Origin: JAJFKX01 sp965230265
GTDB lineage: Bacteria > Pseudomonadota > Gammaproteobacteria > Xanthomonadales > Wenzhouxiangellaceae
NCBI GenBank assembly: GCA_965230265.1
Contig: OZ245999.1
Location: 2,542,001-2,606,000 of the forward strand
DNA length: 64,000 bases
Reading direction: 5' to 3'
The position numbers and the translations under genes are program-made. A model generated the notes under the pieces. It had not been told where the DNA came from, did not search any database, and saw only the letters and a list, made by a program, of their open reading frames with translations. Of the stretch, positions 52,941-61,704 are shown in pieces; positions within the stretch are counted from its first letter, which is position 1, and each line of letters starts with the position of its first letter.

Positions 52941-53579
52941 TTACACCTGTTCCAGCTTGAAGTCGATAATCTGCGTAGCACGACGCTCAACGGCAACACC
53001 ATCCACTACTCTGGGCTTGAACTTCCATTTGAGAATCGCGCGGATCGCTTCACGATCAAACACCCGCGACGGCTCGGCATCAATCACTCGTGGACTGGTG
53101 ACCGTACCTGCCGGCGTAATAGTGAATTCAATTTTTACCCAGCCTTCCAGACGACGAATAGCGGCTTCACGTGGGTATTGTGGTTGAATACGAACCAGCG
53201 GAATAATATCGCCCTCTTCGTTCCGGTCAACTTTAGCGAAACCACCCAGGAATGGCCCACCCGTTCCACCAAATGGAACATCCAGTTGCGGCAAATCCAG
53301 TTCGGGCAAATTCTGCACCACCTGATCAGGCTGGCTGATTTGCATCTTTGGCGGTGGTGGTGGTTCTTTCGGTGGCGGCGGTGGTGGTGGCTTCTTGCGG
53401 ATTTTCTGCTCGATCGTATCCGGAATATTGACGTCCGCAAAACGGATACTGGGTGGCTGATCACCGACAGCACCACGAGAGCCTGTGTTCGAGATCAGCT
53501 TATACATAAAAAAGAAAGCCGATAGCGTAACAACCACGGCCATCACAGCTGCTATGATATAACGAAAACCTGAATTCAT
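52941..53579 (-). CDS. tonB: TonB energy transducer, first copy
   Basis: A 212-aa TonB protein. The ATG at 53579 follows GGGAG and lies 4 nt after the exbD stop; an in-frame earlier start is inside exbD. There is one membrane segment (about 8-28) with the conserved Ser/His-like face, a spacer KKPPPPPPPKEPPPPPK, and a TonB_C domain (about 120-212: RIQPQYPREAAIRRLEGWVKIEFT, RVFDREAIRAILKWKFKPRVV split for brevity). It is the standard member next to exbD. Confidence 0.93.
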   Translation of the reverse strand: MNSGFRYIIAAVMAVVVTLSAFFFMYKLISNTGSRGAVGDQPPSIRFADVNIPDTIEQKIRKKPPPPPPPKEPPPPPKMQISQPDQVVQNLPELDLPQLDVPFGGTGGPFLGGFAKVDRNEEGDIIPLVRIQPQYPREAAIRRLEGWVKIEFTITPAGTVTSPRVIDAEPSRVFDREAIRAILKWKFKPRVVDGVAVERRATQIIDFKLEQV

Positions 53580-53583
53580 AATT

Positions 53584-53991
53584 TTAACTCCCGGCTGGCA
53601 GATCGGCTGATATGGAAATATCACTCACTTCAGCTAGCTTGATCTGATCCATCACCTGTACTAAATCTCCGGTCCGTGCTCCTTTATCCGAAATTAATAC
53701 CACTTTACCTTCCGGATTCTCTGCTAAGGCACGCTCTACATAGGTACGCACCTGGTTTAATTTGATCGGGCCGCCGTTCATCCACACTTCTCCATCAGAC
53801 CGCAGGCCCACCAATATGTTTCCACGTGGTTTACTTTCCGAACTAAACGCTGTCGGTTTGGTGATGTCGGCACCGGTTTCCTTGATAAAAGAAGTCGTAA
53901 CGATAAAGAAAATTAACATAATGAACACGATGTCAAGCATCGGCGTGATGTTAATTTCCGCTTCGTCTGTTTGTGCGTGTCGTCTTGCCAT
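53584..53991 (-). CDS. exbD: ExbD-like biopolymer transport protein
   Basis: A 135-aa inner-membrane protein of the TonB-ExbB-ExbD proton motor. The N-terminal cytoplasmic tail EAEINITPMLDIVFIMLIFFIV holds the membrane segment with the proton-carrying Asp. The periplasmic domain ends with LVQVMDQIKLAEVSDISIS. It lies between exbB and tonB with short gaps. Confidence 0.95.
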   Translation of the reverse strand: MARRHAQTDEAEINITPMLDIVFIMLIFFIVTTSFIKETGADITKPTAFSSESKPRGNILVGLRSDGEVWMNGGPIKLNQVRTYVERALAENPEGKVVLISDKGARTGDLVQVMDQIKLAEVSDISISADLPAGS

Positions 53992-54024
53992 GGATCTACT
54001 CCTGGTTCGCTCCCGTGCTCATAT

Positions 54025-54549
54025 CTAGTGATGCTGCATACTGTCTTCGAGGCGTTCGGCCTCTACATTGGCACGATGCTCCAGATGGGTGCTAAAAAAT
54101 ACGCCCGTCAATGCAGCTACCATGCCCGCAAAGGTCGGCACAGTGGCTTTGGATACCCCTGCCGCCATCGCACGGGCGTTACCCGTGCCAGCAAATGCCA
54201 TAACATCGAATACCCCGACCATACCGGTCACAGTACCTAGCAACCCTAACAAAGGACAAATTGCAATTAATGTTTTAATGGTCTGCATATTGCGACTTAG
54301 TGCAGAACGCGCGATTGAGATCATCTCATCGCGTATCCGCTTGGCATACCATGAAGTGGTATCAGCACGACTATCCCAGTCCGCGATAATCTGCTTGCCG
54401 CGGTTTGGATAAACACGATACAGATACCAGTAGCGCTCAATGATGCAAAACCACATCATAAAAAGCACTAACATAATTGCCCATAGAACATCACCGCCGA
54501 GCTCTATGAACCCGCGGATAGTTTCTAGAAAGCCGTTAAGCGCTACCAT
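54025..54549 (-). CDS. exbB: ExbB-like proton channel protein
   Basis: A 174-aa MotA/TolQ/ExbB protein with three membrane segments. The long cytoplasmic loop and the C-terminal channel helices LIAICPLLGLLGTVTGMVGVFDVM and MVAALTGVFFSTHLE show the polar Thr residues of the proton path. The gene starts inside the last codons of the upstream ttpC-like gene. It is the short ExbB that is normally the second one in TtpC-type operons. Confidence 0.93.
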   Translation of the reverse strand: MVALNGFLETIRGFIELGGDVLWAIMLVLFMMWFCIIERYWYLYRVYPNRGKQIIADWDSRADTTSWYAKRIRDEMISIARSALSRNMQTIKTLIAICPLLGLLGTVTGMVGVFDVMAFAGTGNARAMAAGVSKATVPTFAGMVAALTGVFFSTHLEHRANVEAERLEDSMQHH

Positions 54550-55885
54550 GATGTTTCTCTGCGAGCCGTGAGATGATGCCTGCCGCCTGCTCTTCCAGAA
54601 TCTGGATCAATGAGCGTGAGCGACTTTGCAACAGACTATGCAGAATGGTCAATGGAATCGCAACAATCAAACCCTGTGTGGTCGTAATCAATGCCGCAGA
54701 AATACCACCCGCCATCATGCGTGGGTCACCGGTACCGAACAGCGTAATCTGCTGGAAGGTTTCGATCATACCAACAACGGTACCCAACAGACCCAGTAAC
54801 GGCGCAATCACATATAACACTTTGATAAAGCTTAAACCGGATTCCAGTGGCGCAGTTTCTCGCAGAATCGCCTCATCGAGCTTCAGTTCAAGCGTTTCAA
54901 TATCGGCATCCTGATTTTCGGTATAAACCGACATTACCCGTCCCAATGCATTACCACGATCGGGTTCATCACGTTTTAATTGACGCTTAATGGCACTGCC
55001 TTTCAGGAATAAGCTGATACCTTTCCACAGTGAGAACAGCAGGCCGATAATACCGATACCGATAATCACATAACCCACTTCCTTACCCTGGCGAATACGC
55101 TCTGCCAGTGTGGGTGCCTGAACCACCTGCGACAAAATAGCCCCGCGACTAAAGTCCATCGCCATGGTTTCTAACCCACCAGGGGCAGCATTTTGCACAT
55201 TACTGGCCATACTTTGAAAGCGACCTGCTGGCTGACGAGCGATGGCCTGCAGTTCACCTGCATTCGGATCCCATTGCAGAAAACGGCCATCCGAAATGGC
55301 ATTAAACATACCAACGCGTACCACTTCCTGGTTAGGCTCTTCCTGGCCATCAGCATTACGGATAGTGGCGTTGAACTTCACGACCTTACCCTGCTCAGCA
55401 ATTTCAGTCACCATTTCCGAGAAGAAGCGACTCAGCTCTGCGCCAGTGGGTAACTCACGCCGCTGGGCCAGGTCGGCCATAAATTCGCCACGCCCTGGAC
55501 GTTGCGCAGACACCAGGGAATCATCCAGCTTGCTACCCAGATCACCAGCTACCTGACGAACCACACCAAACAGTTCACCCAGATTGCCCAGACGTTCATC
55601 AAGAACAGTTTCCAGTTCAGCTAGCTGTTGTTCGTTGGTATCGAACTCAGACTGCAGACTGTCACTGATCCGGCGTTGTTCAGCCAGCTCTGCGCGGGCT
55701 GCGGCCAACAGCTCACGCTGACGGTTACGCTCACGCACAAACTGTGCTTCGCGCTCACGGTTGATCTGGCCTTGCTGCTGCGCTGCGCGCTGTACTTGCT
55801 CAGCCAATGCCTGCAATGGGTTTTGTTGGGCCTGCAGGCTCACAGAAACCATCAAAAATGATATTAGAATTAATAGTTTTTTCAT
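54536..55885 (-). CDS. TtpC-like MotA/TolQ/ExbB protein with periplasmic coiled-coil domain
   Basis: A 449-aa protein. A signal-like first hydrophobic segment (1-20), a periplasmic coiled-coil part (about 25-120: QINREREAQFVRERNRQREL, QLAELETVLDERL), a helical linker, and the ExbB-type channel domain (about 260-449: YVIGIGIIGLLFSL, YVIAPLLGLLGTVVGMIETFQ). The extra domain is characteristic of TtpC, which in Vibrio is needed for TonB2-dependent iron uptake. It follows DUF3450 by 15 nt. Confidence 0.9.
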   Translation of the reverse strand: MKKLLILISFLMVSVSLQAQQNPLQALAEQVQRAAQQQGQINREREAQFVRERNRQRELLAAARAELAEQRRISDSLQSEFDTNEQQLAELETVLDERLGNLGELFGVVRQVAGDLGSKLDDSLVSAQRPGRGEFMADLAQRRELPTGAELSRFFSEMVTEIAEQGKVVKFNATIRNADGQEEPNQEVVRVGMFNAISDGRFLQWDPNAGELQAIARQPAGRFQSMASNVQNAAPGGLETMAMDFSRGAILSQVVQAPTLAERIRQGKEVGYVIIGIGIIGLLFSLWKGISLFLKGSAIKRQLKRDEPDRGNALGRVMSVYTENQDADIETLELKLDEAILRETAPLESGLSFIKVLYVIAPLLGLLGTVVGMIETFQQITLFGTGDPRMMAGGISAALITTTQGLIVAIPLTILHSLLQSRSRSLIQILEEQAAGIISRLAEKHHGSA

Positions 55886-55900
55886 GATTATGTCCTACAG

Positions 55901-56665
55901 TTATTGTGCATCAACAGGTGCTGGCACGGGCAAACTGACCAGCTCTGGTGCGCGTCGATTCTGAGCAACGGCGATACCGTCCTTAACAGCCAGGCGATAT
56001 TCAGAACCTAACTCTTCGAATTCGCGCGTCCGCGGATTCCACCAGCCAGTGGTTTCACCATCCAATGATTGGTACAGCAACAGGGTGCGGCCAATACGTA
56101 AGAAATTGACTTTGGTATTATCCGGCAGTGTACCTTCAGGTGCAGAAGGGCCTCGACCATAGTCGATTTCACCTTGGTAGACCTCCAAAATACGGCGGTA
56201 CTTTTCAGAAACGGTGACATTCGGATCGTCCAGCAATAAACGCAGGCCATTGACACGATCGCGGCGATCGTCTAACAAGAATGGAACATCATTTTCAACG
56301 ATTTGCCCCAGGGTCTCGACCATATCAATCATCAGTGGAGTAATCGCCCGATCCGTCGATTCCAACTGACCCAACTGCTCGTTCATCGAAGCCAACTCTG
56401 TACGTTGATTGGTCACCAACCGTTGTAATTGAGCGTTGTAGACCTTGAGGCTATCGGTTTCACTGACCACTTGTCGAAACTGATTAAGAATATCCTCGGT
56501 TTCATCGGCCACCGAGTCGATACGAGTCTGTGAGGCTGCTTCCTGATTATTGATATTGTTCTGCGTTCCAATGGTAGATTGCAGCACCTGGGCAGATACC
56601 GTGCTTACCAAGCAGACGGCCCCGAGTATCAGAAGTATCGCTGTTTTAACTAATGTATTGCGCAT
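55901..56665 (-). CDS. DUF3450 periplasmic coiled-coil protein (TonB operon)
   Basis: A 254-aa secreted protein with a signal peptide (MRNTLVKTAILLILGAVCLV ends near SAQ), a long coiled-coil (about 30-125), and a globular end with YGRGPSAPEGTLP and WWNPRTREFEELGSEYR. This matches DUF3450, the usual first gene of TtpC-type TonB operons. The ATG at 56665 follows AGGTT; an in-frame ATG at 56704 would add a polar stretch before the signal peptide. No Fur box was recognised in the 216-nt upstream region. Confidence 0.9.
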   Translation of the reverse strand: MRNTLVKTAILLILGAVCLVSTVSAQVLQSTIGTQNNINNQEAASQTRIDSVADETEDILNQFRQVVSETDSLKVYNAQLQRLVTNQRTELASMNEQLGQLESTDRAITPLMIDMVETLGQIVENDVPFLLDDRRDRVNGLRLLLDDPNVTVSEKYRRILEVYQGEIDYGRGPSAPEGTLPDNTKVNFLRIGRTLLLYQSLDGETTGWWNPRTREFEELGSEYRLAVKDGIAVAQNRRAPELVSLPVPAPVDAQ

Positions 56666-56881
56666 AATTAAACCTGTTTGCTTCTTAAATGTTATTTGTC
56701 CCACCCGAACGCCTTTAGCAACGGCCGGAGAAAAAAATACTGGCCGTTAACTCGACATCGTAATGTACGATCCAACTCAACGACCAGCCTCTCTACGCCC
56801 TAAGCATAGCCTGCACGTGAAAAAAATGAAAGTTGCATGATGCTGATATGATGTTAATTTTTAAAAAAAGCCGACTAACCA

Positions 56882-57316
56882 ATGCCTATAACCCTATCTG
56901 AAACAGTCTCTACCGCTCCATGTAGCCTACTGCGCAGGTTAGGCTGTATGTTATACGATCTGGTGGCAGCGCTGGCTATTGTGATGGTTTTGGCCATGGT
57001 GGCAGTGGCATTGCGTGGCGGTACAGCGATTGGTGAAGGCGATCTGACATTTCGTATTACACTGCTAATTGCACATTGGTTGTACTTTGCCTATTGCTGG
57101 CGATTTGGACGCCAAACACTTGGTATGCGCGCATGGCGGGTACATTTGGCCAGCTCTGAAACACCCATCAGCTGGCGCACCTGCCTGATTCGTTATATGA
57201 CCGCCTGGTTGTCCCTGTTAGCCTTAGGTGCAGGGTTCTGGATGGCTCAATGGCACCCGGCACGATTGGCATGGCATGATCGCACCAGCCATACCTGGCT
57301 TGAATATCGCTATTAA
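56882..57316 (+). CDS. RDD family membrane protein
   Basis: A 144-aa inner-membrane protein with about three hydrophobic segments. The RDD signatures are LRRLGCMLYDLVAAL at the start, GRQTLGMRAWRVHL in the middle, and HDRTSHTWLE at the end. Function is unknown; some relatives act in ion or membrane homeostasis. It converges with lptG, and the two stop regions overlap by 4 nt. Confidence 0.88.
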   Translation: MPITLSETVSTAPCSLLRRLGCMLYDLVAALAIVMVLAMVAVALRGGTAIGEGDLTFRITLLIAHWLYFAYCWRFGRQTLGMRAWRVHLASSETPISWRTCLIRYMTAWLSLLALGAGFWMAQWHPARLAWHDRTSHTWLEYRY

Positions 57317-58398
57317 ATGGTTCGTCGATATAACCACACACCAATCAACAATCCAATCGACAGGGGCAATACTGCACCCATGATGGGATGCCAGCGGTAT
57401 ACAGCAGAGACACTTTCACATAACTGCTGCAAAATAAACATTCCCAACCCCGCCGATAACCCCAACGCCAGCCGTCGCCCACGTGACAGCTGTCGCACAG
57501 GCCCCATCACCAGCGGCAATGCCAACCACACCAACAACATCACCGTTGGTATATAAAACAGCCGACGGTAGTAAGCATTCCTATAGCGATAACTATCCAG
57601 CCCATTGGCATCTAAGTAACTGACATAAGTTAACAGGTCACGCGCACCCAAAATACTTGGCCTCAAGGCTGCATTGGCCAATAACGATGTTTCGAGCACT
57701 GAAGGCCACTCCCAGGCTTCAAAATAATCACGCTGCGGTGGCTGTGTGCAGACGTTGGTACGGGTAACCCCTTCTAGTAACCATCGGTCCTGTGCATGAG
57801 TTGCACGTCGTGCATCAACCCACTCACATAAACGCCCCTGATCAGCAGAAAAGATTCGGAATTCATAAAAGTCTGTTACATGCTGGCCAATCATCAGTGG
57901 CCGCAGTACATGCACCATGCTGTCACCATCACGCAGCCACAAACCGCTGGGCTCGGCCAAACTCACCTGCCCGGTAATCTTGCCGATGCGAAAGTTGCGC
58001 GCCTTGGACATTAAATCCCCACCCGACCATTCGCCCAGCAAAACTGCCAGCCACAACATGGCAAACATTGCCAGCATGGCTGGCCACAGCATGCGTGCAC
58101 GGGCGTAGCCTGACATCCGCATGACAATCAGTTCTTCCTGTGCAGCTAAACGCCCAACCGCAATCAGTGAGCCTGCCAGCGCAGCAAACGGAAACACCCG
58201 ATAAGCACGGCCCGGCGTGGTCAATAAGCAATACCAAAGCGTATCCAGCACCTGATAGTCACCTGCCATATCACGCAACTGACCAATCAACTGTAACGAG
58301 GTGTACAGCAACGTCAATATCAACCACACCGCCAAAACGCTGCGAGCTATTTGCCGTAGTAAATAGCGGTCAAAACGTTTTAATAATGAGATATTCAT
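57313..58398 (-). CDS. lptG: LPS export permease LptG
   Basis: A 361-aa inner-membrane permease of the LptB2FG complex that extracts lipopolysaccharide. N-terminal membrane segments (RFDRYLLRQIARSVLAVWL), a large periplasmic jellyroll domain (about 115-255), and three C-terminal segments. The ATG at 58398 is chosen; the frame is open up to 58497 into lptF. It follows lptF by 22 nt, the usual order. Confidence 0.92.
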   Translation of the reverse strand: MNISLLKRFDRYLLRQIARSVLAVWLILTLLYTSLQLIGQLRDMAGDYQVLDTLWYCLLTTPGRAYRVFPFAALAGSLIAVGRLAAQEELIVMRMSGYARARMLWPAMLAMFAMLWLAVLLGEWSGGDLMSKARNFRIGKITGQVSLAEPSGLWLRDGDSMVHVLRPLMIGQHVTDFYEFRIFSADQGRLCEWVDARRATHAQDRWLLEGVTRTNVCTQPPQRDYFEAWEWPSVLETSLLANAALRPSILGARDLLTYVSYLDANGLDSYRYRNAYYRRLFYIPTVMLLVWLALPLVMGPVRQLSRGRRLALGLSAGLGMFILQQLCESVSAVYRWHPIMGAVLPLSIGLLIGVWLYRRTI

Positions 58399-58420
58399 TG
58401 CTATTTCAAGAAGGCCATGG

Positions 58421-59506
58421 CTAAGCCAGGCGCTTTCGTAAACGAGACAAACCCAATGCAATGAGCAATGCCAAAGCATGCACCCACCACAATCCAATCA
58501 CTGGCGATAAACGCCCATTGCCGACCCAAACCTGTGAAAGATTCAACAGGTTTATATAGACCACATAAATCAACAACGCCAGCAATAAACGCCCAGCCGT
58601 CTGGCGGCGTGGCTCATAACGCACCAGCACCAGAGCGATGCCTGTCAAGATGATACAAGCCAGCGCATGCGCAACTCGCCAATGTATTTCTGCCAAAGCA
58701 GGCAGGCTGCCATTGCTTAGCAGTTGCGGCCAGCGCCAGGCTGAAGGCTGTTCAGTGCGACGCGCGCTGGCAGGTGTCGGCAAACGAACCTGAGCGCGTG
58801 AAAAGTCCAGCATTTGCATACTGCCGTTGCCTGATACTGCCGTTCGTCGTCCATGCTGCATTGTCACCGAGCGCTCGCCATTATCATTTTCCAGGCGAAA
58901 CTGCCCATTACTGGAAGTTAATACCTGCTCTTGTTCTGCCTGGCGCCAATTAACAAATACCTCACTGGCCAAGCCTTCACGGTCTAACTCAGCCACATAA
59001 ATCACACCCTTGTCTTCCGGAAGCTCTGTAAATTGACCTGGCTGCAGCCCCCAGAATTCTGCTGAACGTGCAGCTTCTTGAAACAGACTTTGCTCAAAAC
59101 GCTGCGCCGCGGGCAACACCCAGCCGCTCAGTAAAAAAATGAATGCTGCTGCACAGACCCCAAACATCAAGCCCGTGCGTAACTTGGCGCGGGGTGTCAT
59201 GCCGACCGCAGTCAACATAGTCAGTTCACCATCGTTATGCAGCTGCCCCATGGCCAACATGACACCAAGCATAACCCCCAAAGGTGCAACGGTGCGGAAG
59301 GCTTCGGGCAAATACAGCAGCACCTGCCAACCCAGCATGGAGACTGGAACATGTCCGCCCGCAATATCCTCTAATACCTCAGCGCCATACAACACCATCA
59401 GCACCAGTACAAAAATGCTGGTGACCGACAGGGTATAGCCTATCCACAACCGGAATAAGTATCGACTGAGCAATAACCTGTAGCTGGCTGGTTGTTTATC
59501 AGCCAT
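58421..59506 (-). CDS. lptF: LPS export permease LptF
   Basis: A 361-aa partner permease of LptG: YLFRLWIGYTLSVTSIFVLVLMVLYG, periplasmic jellyroll (about 120-245: WGLQPGQFTELPEDKGVIYVAELD), and C-terminal segments starting ALACIILTGIALVL. Length and order (lptF-lptG divergent from pepA) are those of gammaproteobacteria. The region 59507-59697 up to pepA (190 nt) holds both promoters; no site was recognised. Confidence 0.93.
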   Translation of the reverse strand: MADKQPASYRLLLSRYLFRLWIGYTLSVTSIFVLVLMVLYGAEVLEDIAGGHVPVSMLGWQVLLYLPEAFRTVAPLGVMLGVMLAMGQLHNDGELTMLTAVGMTPRAKLRTGLMFGVCAAAFIFLLSGWVLPAAQRFEQSLFQEAARSAEFWGLQPGQFTELPEDKGVIYVAELDREGLASEVFVNWRQAEQEQVLTSSNGQFRLENDNGERSVTMQHGRRTAVSGNGSMQMLDFSRAQVRLPTPASARRTEQPSAWRWPQLLSNGSLPALAEIHWRVAHALACIILTGIALVLVRYEPRRQTAGRLLLALLIYVVYINLLNLSQVWVGNGRLSPVIGLWWVHALALLIALGLSRLRKRLA

Positions 59507-59697
59507 CTAAGAACGGTTTACCGGTTTGGAAATGGTACGGGTATACAAAGGTCATATTTCGTTGTTATCTTTCAGTAGTATTTATTGATTGTAATCAGGT
59601 TCTGCAACGCTACAATGAAAAGTTTTCAGCCTGCGATCCATTTTGCTGACTGACAAACTGATTATAGTCACCACTTTTGACGCCCAAGAGGTAAACC

Positions 59698-61179
59698 ATG
59701 CAATTCAAGTTATTTTCAGATCAACTCATTAATGCAGACCAAGACTGCATTATTGCCGGGGTGTTCAAAACCGAAGATGAACAGCAACAAAGCACGGCCT
59801 TCCAGCAACTGGATAATGCCAGCAATGGTCAGTTAACTAAAATGCTGGGCAGTCAGGATATTAACACTGGCGTAGGCAAGTTGACCTGGGTTCATCACCC
59901 AGCCGGCATTACCTGCCCAAGATTGTTATTGGTTGGCTGCGGTGAAATAGACAAATTGGACGCAGGCAATTACCGCAAAGCCTGTATGGCAGCAGGCAAG
60001 GCTTTACGTGACAGCCGTGCCATAACTGCCGCCTGTGCATTGTCTGAACTGGATGTTAAAGAACGTGACGCCAGTTGGGCGCTACTGACCGCCGCGCTGG
60101 ATTTTTCACACAATGACTACCGCTACGATCGCACCAAACAACCGACCAAAGATGCCGCCCCTGCCACAGATCAGGTGGCTTTTGTCAGCGATGCCGATGC
60201 TTCGGTTATAGATCAAGCCAGTGCCATTGCTGCAGGCGTACAAAGCGCCCGTGATCTGGGTGATGCACCGCCCAACTTATGCACTCCGATAGATCTGGCC
60301 AAACATGCTCAGCAGCTGGCCGACAATCTGGATAAAGTCGAAGCAGAAATTCTTGATGTTGATGCCATGGAAGCGCTGGGCATGCATGCGTTATTGGCTG
60401 TTGGCAAAGGCAGTGTTAACCCGCCTCGCTTAATCGCTCTGCATTATGCCGGCACCAGCGACGATTCTGCACCTTATGTATTGGTTGGCAAAGGCATCAC
60501 CTTTGATACCGGTGGCATCAGCATCAAGCCTGGCGCCAATATGGAGCAGATGAAATACGACATGTGTGGTTCTGCGACAGTACTCGGTGCATTCGAAGCG
60601 GTTGTTCGTTTAAAGCTGCCACTAAATGTCACCTGTGTTGTTGCTGCTGCTGAAAACATGCCGGATGGTAAGGCCTATCGCCCCGGTGATGTGATCACCA
60701 CCATGTCCGGCAAAACGGTAGAAGTACTGAACACCGATGCCGAGGGTCGTATGGTGTTGTGTGATGCACTGACCTGGTCAACCAAACTGAAGCCCGCTGC
60801 CATTGTGGATGTGGCCACATTAACAGGGGCCTGCGTTGTTGCCCTGGGTCATCATGCTGCCGCCATCATGACCAAACATGATGACTTGGCCGATGAGTTG
60901 TATAACGCCGGCCAGCATGCCCACGATCGCGCCTGGCGTTTGCCTTTATGGGATGACTATCAGCAGCAGATAGACACCATTTTCGCGGACATGAAAAACG
61001 TTGGTGGCATGCCGGCAGGCAGCATTACTGCTGGCTGCTTTTTGTCCCGGTTTGTCGAAGACCAACGCTGGGCACATTTGGATATCGCCGGCGCAGCCTG
61101 GGAATGGGGCAAAAACAATGGCTCTACCGGGCGTCCGGTACGCTTGCTGACGCAATGGTTGATGGACCGCAGCGCCTGA
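59698..61179 (+). CDS. pepA: leucyl aminopeptidase
   Basis: A 493-aa M17 aminopeptidase, hexameric, two metal ions, removing N-terminal residues from peptides. The catalytic core shows LVGKGITFDTGGISIKPG with the metal-binding Lys and Asp, MKYDMCGSATVLG, and the signature NTDAEGRMVLCDAL. The N-terminal macro-like domain is divergent. E. coli PepA also binds DNA in Xer recombination at cer; whether this one does is not visible. First gene of pepA-holC-valS. Confidence 0.95.
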   Translation: MQFKLFSDQLINADQDCIIAGVFKTEDEQQQSTAFQQLDNASNGQLTKMLGSQDINTGVGKLTWVHHPAGITCPRLLLVGCGEIDKLDAGNYRKACMAAGKALRDSRAITAACALSELDVKERDASWALLTAALDFSHNDYRYDRTKQPTKDAAPATDQVAFVSDADASVIDQASAIAAGVQSARDLGDAPPNLCTPIDLAKHAQQLADNLDKVEAEILDVDAMEALGMHALLAVGKGSVNPPRLIALHYAGTSDDSAPYVLVGKGITFDTGGISIKPGANMEQMKYDMCGSATVLGAFEAVVRLKLPLNVTCVVAAAENMPDGKAYRPGDVITTMSGKTVEVLNTDAEGRMVLCDALTWSTKLKPAAIVDVATLTGACVVALGHHAAAIMTKHDDLADELYNAGQHAHDRAWRLPLWDDYQQQIDTIFADMKNVGGMPAGSITAGCFLSRFVEDQRWAHLDIAGAAWEWGKNNGSTGRPVRLLTQWLMDRSA

Positions 61180-61238
61180 CCGGCAGCCTTCCCCGAAGCG
61201 TCCGGTTTAAAACGCCAATCAATGATTGTCAGTAGAGC

Positions 61239-61697
61239 ATGAGCAGTATGCGCGTTGATATGTACTTGCTCCGTAATGGCGCTGAGCCTGATGAACTGGC
61301 TTGTCGCCTAACGGGCAAGGCCTGGCCGGGCAGCTCCACGGTACAAATCCTGTGCAACGACCCTCAGCAGTGTCAGTCAATAGATAAGCTGTTGTGGCAA
61401 TTGCCAGGTAACCGGTTTATTGCACATCAGGTAACCGATTCAAAACAATCTGTTGAGGGCCAATCCGTGCAGGCACCAGTCAGTATATCCGTGCACCATC
61501 AACCTTCAGCAACAAGCAGCGTTTTAATCGAACTGCGTGATAGACCGGGAATTATTGATGACAGCCAAGGCATCAGTCGAGTGCTGGATATCGTTGCCGA
61601 TTCTGATAGCGCCCGCGCCAATGCCCGGCAGCGCTATAAAGCTTATCGACAACTGACCACCGAACTTCATACCCACGAACTAACAATAAAGAGCTAA
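61239..61697 (+). CDS. holC: DNA polymerase III chi subunit
   Basis: A 152-aa small protein of the clamp-loader (chi), which binds SSB. Fold pattern: VDMYLLRNGAEPDELACRLTGKAW, VQILCNDPQQCQSIDKLLWQLPGNRFIAHQV, and the PV-x-IS-VHH segment are typical of HolC. It lies between pepA and valS, its usual position. Divergent in the C-terminal half. Start ATG at 61239; an ATG at 61248 also possible. Confidence 0.88.
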   Translation: MSSMRVDMYLLRNGAEPDELACRLTGKAWPGSSTVQILCNDPQQCQSIDKLLWQLPGNRFIAHQVTDSKQSVEGQSVQAPVSISVHHQPSATSSVLIELRDRPGIIDDSQGISRVLDIVADSDSARANARQRYKAYRQLTTELHTHELTIKS

Positions 61698-61704
61698 TCC
61701 CTGC

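Noticed and set aside
56666..56881. Fur box before the TonB operon
   Set aside because: Only a vague AT-rich ATTAACATCATATC stretch is present, far from the GATAATGATAATCATTATC consensus.
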